In this document: positions 61,207 to 64,000 of the stretch, piece by piece
How positions within the stretch are numbered: the first letter of the stretch is position 1
Layout: each line of letters starts with the position of its first letter
Source of the DNA: JAVDCA01 sp035293985
GTDB taxonomy: Bacteria; Pseudomonadota; Alphaproteobacteria; Rhizobiales; Xanthobacteraceae
Direction: 5' to 3'
DNA length: 64,000 nt
NCBI GenBank assembly: GCA_035293985.1
Contig: DATGLS010000040.1
Span: forward strand, 1-64,000
Position numbers and translations under genes: made by a program
Notes under the pieces: model-generated
The model's input: only the letters and a program-made list of their open reading frames with translations
What the model was told of the DNA's origin: nothing
Databases searched by the model: none

Positions 61207-61220
61207 AACGTTATAACATT
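61207..61220. promoter_or_regulatory. Candidate Zur operator of znuACB
   Basis: AACGTTATAACATT, an almost perfect palindrome centred on GTTATAAC, 5 bases upstream of the znuA ATG. It matches the TGTTATA/TATAACA-type sites bound by Zur in alphaproteobacteria. Zinc-dependent repression of znuACB is expected. No zur gene is in the window. Confidence 0.55.
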
Positions 61221-61267
61221 ACACTTCGAGGTCAGCCATCCGGTCTGCCCCACGGCGTCGGCGCGGC

Positions 61268-62368
61268 TCAGACCGGCGTGCGAAACCGCTTGTAGAGGTC
61301 CTGCACGCCGGAGAGCGACTCGTTGGTCATCGGCAAGTCGATCGGTTCGCCGCGCTCGCAGGAGAGATCGGCCGCGAGGTACGTCTCCATCACGCGTCGC
61401 GCACTCTCGGGTGCCACCATCGGCGGCCGGTCGAGGATGACCGACTCGAGGAAGTGCAGCGTCTCCGGCCCCATCTGGCCGGCGAACACGTGATCGACGT
61501 GCTCGCCCGGCATGGTCGACATCGGAAAGCGCGTGCCCTCCGACACGGTGTTGAGCCAGTTGTCGCGCTGGGTGTCGTCGAGAAAGAGCGAGCCCTCGGT
61601 GCCGGTGATCTCGATCCACGTCGCGCAGTAGTTCGGATAGCTCGGCGGCAGGTTCCAGCCGCCGCCGATCGCGACCAGCACGCCGTTGTCCATGGTCACG
61701 GTCGACCACATGATGTCGTACGAGCCGTTGACCGATTGCATGTAGCCGTAGGCGCCCGCCGAATAGACGCGCACGGGTTTCGCGGGCTCGAGCAGCCAGA
61801 AGACGATGTCGAGGTCGTGCGTCGACTCCATTGCGGCGGGCGAGAGCCGCACCCGGCTCGCGATCTTCTTGCCGAGGCTGCGCGACAGATGCCGGCTCAC
61901 CATCACGGACACCGGCTTGCCGAGCGTGCCGTCGGTCAGCTTTTTCTTGGCGTAGGCAAATTTGGTGTTGAAACGCTGCGAGTAGCCGATGGTGAACTTG
62001 ACGCCGCTGCGTTTGGCGATCTGGATCAGCTCGTCGGCCTCGAACAGCTCCATCGCGATCGGCTTCTCCAGCAGCACATGCTTGCCGGCGCGCAGGCAGT
62101 CGCGCGCGATCGGATAATGCGTGCTCTCGGGCGTGGTGCAGATGTAGACGACCTTGACGTTGTCGTTCCTGACGATCTCCTGGTAGTCGAGCGTCGCGGT
62201 CGCCGGATTGGTCAGCGCCTTGATCTCGGCGAGCCGGTCAGGCCGGATCTCGGCGATGTGCAGCTTCTTGCACAGCGCCGACTTCGCCAGCGTCTCGGCG
62301 CGGATGCCGCCGCACCAGCCCGGCCCGATCACGGCGCATTCGAGTGCTTCCACGATATCGACTCCCAT
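61268..62368 (-). CDS. Gfo/Idh/MocA-family oxidoreductase
   Basis: 366 aa. Rossmann start AVIGPGWCGGIRAETLA, conserved EKPIAMELFEAD, then the HDLDIVFWLLEP segment and a C-terminal beta-sheet domain (GTEGSLFLDD). NAD(P)-dependent dehydrogenase of unknown sugar-like or cyclic substrate. ATG 62368 is chosen because homology begins there; the upstream open frame is encoded by a family A repeat. It is not paired with a transporter here. It follows a molybdenum hydroxylase on the same strand after a terminator. Confidence 0.85.
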   Translation of the reverse strand: MGVDIVEALECAVIGPGWCGGIRAETLAKSALCKKLHIAEIRPDRLAEIKALTNPATATLDYQEIVRNDNVKVVYICTTPESTHYPIARDCLRAGKHVLLEKPIAMELFEADELIQIAKRSGVKFTIGYSQRFNTKFAYAKKKLTDGTLGKPVSVMVSRHLSRSLGKKIASRVRLSPAAMESTHDLDIVFWLLEPAKPVRVYSAGAYGYMQSVNGSYDIMWSTVTMDNGVLVAIGGGWNLPPSYPNYCATWIEITGTEGSLFLDDTQRDNWLNTVSEGTRFPMSTMPGEHVDHVFAGQMGPETLHFLESVILDRPPMVAPESARRVMETYLAADLSCERGEPIDLPMTNESLSGVQDLYKRFRTPV

Positions 62369-62382
62369 GCTTCCCCGATCGC

Positions 62383-62463
62383 CGTCATTGCGAGCGAAGC
62401 GAAGCAATCCCGTTGTCGCTGCACGAGATTGCGTCGGCGCGCTGCGCGCGCCTCGCAATGACG
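62383..62463. repeat. Family A repeat, third copy
   Basis: Shortest and cleanest copy: CGTCATTGCGAG at one end and CTCGCAATGACG at the other, exact 12-base inverted ends, with GAAGCAATC and GATTGCGTCGGCGC inside. It lies between the Gfo/Idh/MocA start and the terminator. Confidence 0.8.
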
Positions 62464-62532
62464 GTTGGGGGACGCCCGGCACGAGGCCGGGCGGATGACG
62501 ACGTGGCAGCGGTATAACGACGGCTCGCCCAT

Positions 62533-62563
62533 AAGAAAAGGGCCGGACGCGGACGTCCGGCCC
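62533..62563 (-). terminator. Intrinsic terminator after the molybdenum hydroxylase gene
   Basis: On the minus strand a 10-bp stem GGGCCGGACG/CGTCCGGCCC (62563-62554 and 62549-62540) with a 4-base loop is followed by TTTTCTT. It lies 35 bases after the stop at 62598 and is the clearest Rho-independent terminator in the window. Confidence 0.85.
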
Positions 62564-62597
62564 CATCGTTGAGACCCGCCAGGTCTTTCGTATTGCC

Positions 62598-64000
62598 CTA
62601 CGCGAACGACGCCTTCACGTTGTCGGGCGAGAACGGCACGCGGCGGATGCGCACGCCGGTGGCATCGAAGATCGCATTGGCGATTGCGGCCGCGACCGGG
62701 CGTGTGGAGGGCTCGCCCGCACCCGACGGGGCGATGTCGGGATGGTTGAGCAGCACGATGTCGATCGCCTCCGGCGTCTCGGTGATGTCGAGGATCGGGT
62801 AGGTCATCCAGTCGATGCTGGTGACGCTCTTATCGTCGAACTTCACCTCTTCCCACAGCGTGCGGCTCACGCCCTGCACGATGTTGCCCTCGATGCACTT
62901 CTCCAGGCCATCCGGGTTGATGATCTGGCCGCAGTCGTGTGCCACGGTGAATTTACGCGCCCAGATCTTGCCGCTCGACCGGTCGACCTCGACCTCGGCG
63001 ATCACCGCGACGCGGGTGCCGTTGCGCTGCGCATACGCGATGCCGCGGCCGTTGACCTTGCTGCCGGTCTGGTCGCGCCGCGGCGACGGGCGCGTCTGCC
63101 AGTTGGCCCTCTGTGCCGCCGCTCTGATCAGCGCAATGTCGCGCGCGTCCTTGATGTGGCGCAGCCGGAACTCGATCGCATCGACGTTGAGCGCCGCTGC
63201 GACCTCGTCGATGAACGACTCGCTGGCGAAGTGGATCTGTGGGCCGACCGGATCGCGCAAGTGTGAGGAACGCAGCGGCGAGGCGCGGTCGAGCAGCGGC
63301 GGGATCGTCTCCCAGGCGAGCCGTTTGTTGGGGAAGGCATAGGATTCGGCGGGTACGCCGAATCCGTCGCCTGATTTGATCGTGATGCCGCGGGTCTGTC
63401 CCGCCAGCGTATCGAACGGCTTGCTGCCGTTGGTGTCGACATCGACTCGCGAGAAGCCCTTGCTCACGAAGTCGTAGGCGATCATCTGGCCGGAGGCGTC
63501 GATTGCGGCGCGGGCGCGATGGATCGAGGCCGGACCTTTCGGGTCCCAGCCGGTGCCCTGGTTGCGCATGTACTGCAGGCGCACCGGCGCGCCCACCGCC
63601 TTGGCGAGGACGGCCGCGTCCATGGCGGCATCGTCGGCGTCGTTGCGGCCATACGAGCCCGGACCGGTGGTCCAGATCACATGCACCTTGTCGACCGGCA
63701 TCTCGAGAATCGAGGCGAGGCCCTGCTGGACGAAGTGCGATTTCTGCGTCCCGCTCCAGCACGTCGCCTTGCCGTCCTTGATCTCGACCAGCGCGCAGGC
63801 CGGGCCCATGCTGGCATGCGACTGGAACGGCCACTCGTACTCGGCCTCGATCACCTTGGCGGCCGCCTTGAAGGCCGCGTCGACGTCGCCGTTCTGCTTC
63901 TCGACGTCGCGCTTGCGCACCGGGGCCTTGCGGATGTGCTCGTAGAGCGCGGCCTGGCTCGGGAAGGGGGGCGCCGCCTGCGACCACTCCACCTCGAGCT
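62598..64000 (-). CDS. Xanthine dehydrogenase-family molybdopterin subunit (5' end outside window)
   Basis: At least 467 codons, open to the window edge on the minus strand, so the N-terminal part (probably Tat signal and first domain) is missing. The visible part has the IorB-like blocks SHASMGPACALVEI, SGTQKSHFVQQGLASIL, HDCGQIINPDGLEKCIEGNIVQG and the active-site Glu in PSGAGEPSTRP. Periplasmic or cytoplasmic hydroxylase of an aldehyde or N-heterocycle; substrate unknown. It is the fourth large subunit of this superfamily in the window. A strong terminator follows. Confidence 0.88.
   Translation of the reverse strand, partial: LEVEWSQAAPPFPSQAALYEHIRKAPVRKRDVEKQNGDVDAAFKAAAKVIEAEYEWPFQSHASMGPACALVEIKDGKATCWSGTQKSHFVQQGLASILEMPVDKVHVIWTTGPGSYGRNDADDAAMDAAVLAKAVGAPVRLQYMRNQGTGWDPKGPASIHRARAAIDASGQMIAYDFVSKGFSRVDVDTNGSKPFDTLAGQTRGITIKSGDGFGVPAESYAFPNKRLAWETIPPLLDRASPLRSSHLRDPVGPQIHFASESFIDEVAAALNVDAIEFRLRHIKDARDIALIRAAAQRANWQTRPSPRRDQTGSKVNGRGIAYAQRNGTRVAVIAEVEVDRSSGKIWARKFTVAHDCGQIINPDGLEKCIEGNIVQGVSRTLWEEVKFDDKSVTSIDWMTYPILDITETPEAIDIVLLNHPDIAPSGAGEPSTRPVAAAIANAIFDATGVRIRRVPFSPDNVKASFA

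Overview
The window reads as chromosome of a high-GC alphaproteobacterium, most likely Hyphomicrobiales (Rhizobiales) near Bradyrhizobiaceae/Xanthobacteraceae. This rests on the block of a short RNase D, lptC, lptA, lptB, rpoN and long-form hpf, an LptB starting MPDLLAWFRRR, a Bug-type binding protein, many Tat-exported oxidoreductases, and GC-rich intergenic repeats typical of that group. I saw no rRNA, tRNA, CRISPR array, transposase or phage gene. Taxonomy is inference from synteny and style only.

Layout. 1-2.3 kb: a small ORF, an exported unknown and an RlpA-like protein. 2.5-6.9 kb: RNase D and the LPS-export genes, with lptA duplicated in tandem and an LptB carrying a long Arg/Gln/Pro-rich N-terminus. 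6.9-13.4 kb: a Csu-type (spore coat U) chaperone-usher pilus locus lying between lptB and rpoN, where these genes usually sit close together. It holds chaperone, pilin, two-domain tip protein, methyltransferase, usher, a decayed pilin remnant and a small secreted peptide. 13.7-16 kb: rpoN and hpf, with no ptsN following. 16-24 kb: Ldh2-type dehydrogenase, htpG behind a sigma-32-like promoter, epoxide-hydrolase-like protein, SCO/metallo-beta-lactamase pair and a patatin. 24-31.8 kb: a catabolic run (type III CoA-transferase, crotonase, MmgE/PrpD, SDR, ACMSD-like amidohydrolase) and a large SPFH protein with tandem internal repeats.

31.9-42.1 kb, minus strand: Bug protein, reductase, a compact sox cluster (soxF-X-Y-Z-A, without soxB or soxCD) and an isoquinoline-oxidoreductase-like molybdenum enzyme, with a second large subunit. 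42.2-45.5 kb: a translationally coupled operon joining an ABC importer to a two-subunit CoA-transferase. 45.7-52 kb: CoxL-like hydroxylase, flavin monooxygenase, MFS transporter and Gfo/Idh/MocA dehydrogenase. 52.2-55.3 kb: a solitary 1043-residue NLR-like STAND protein (DUF4062-like domain, NB-ARC ATPase, helical repeats), the best candidate here for an undescribed sensing or defence system. 55.4-58.5 kb: an ABC binding protein and a Rieske dioxygenase pair. 58.5-61.2 kb: znuACB with a candidate Zur operator. 61.3-64 kb: a Gfo/Idh/MocA protein and a molybdenum hydroxylase cut by the window edge.

Together the genes describe an envelope/regulatory core followed by an accessory region for uptake and oxidation of aromatic or organic acids and reduced sulfur. 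At least five families of short GC-rich repeats fill the gaps. In a few places they reach into coding ends, supplying a stop codon or part of a signal-peptide region.
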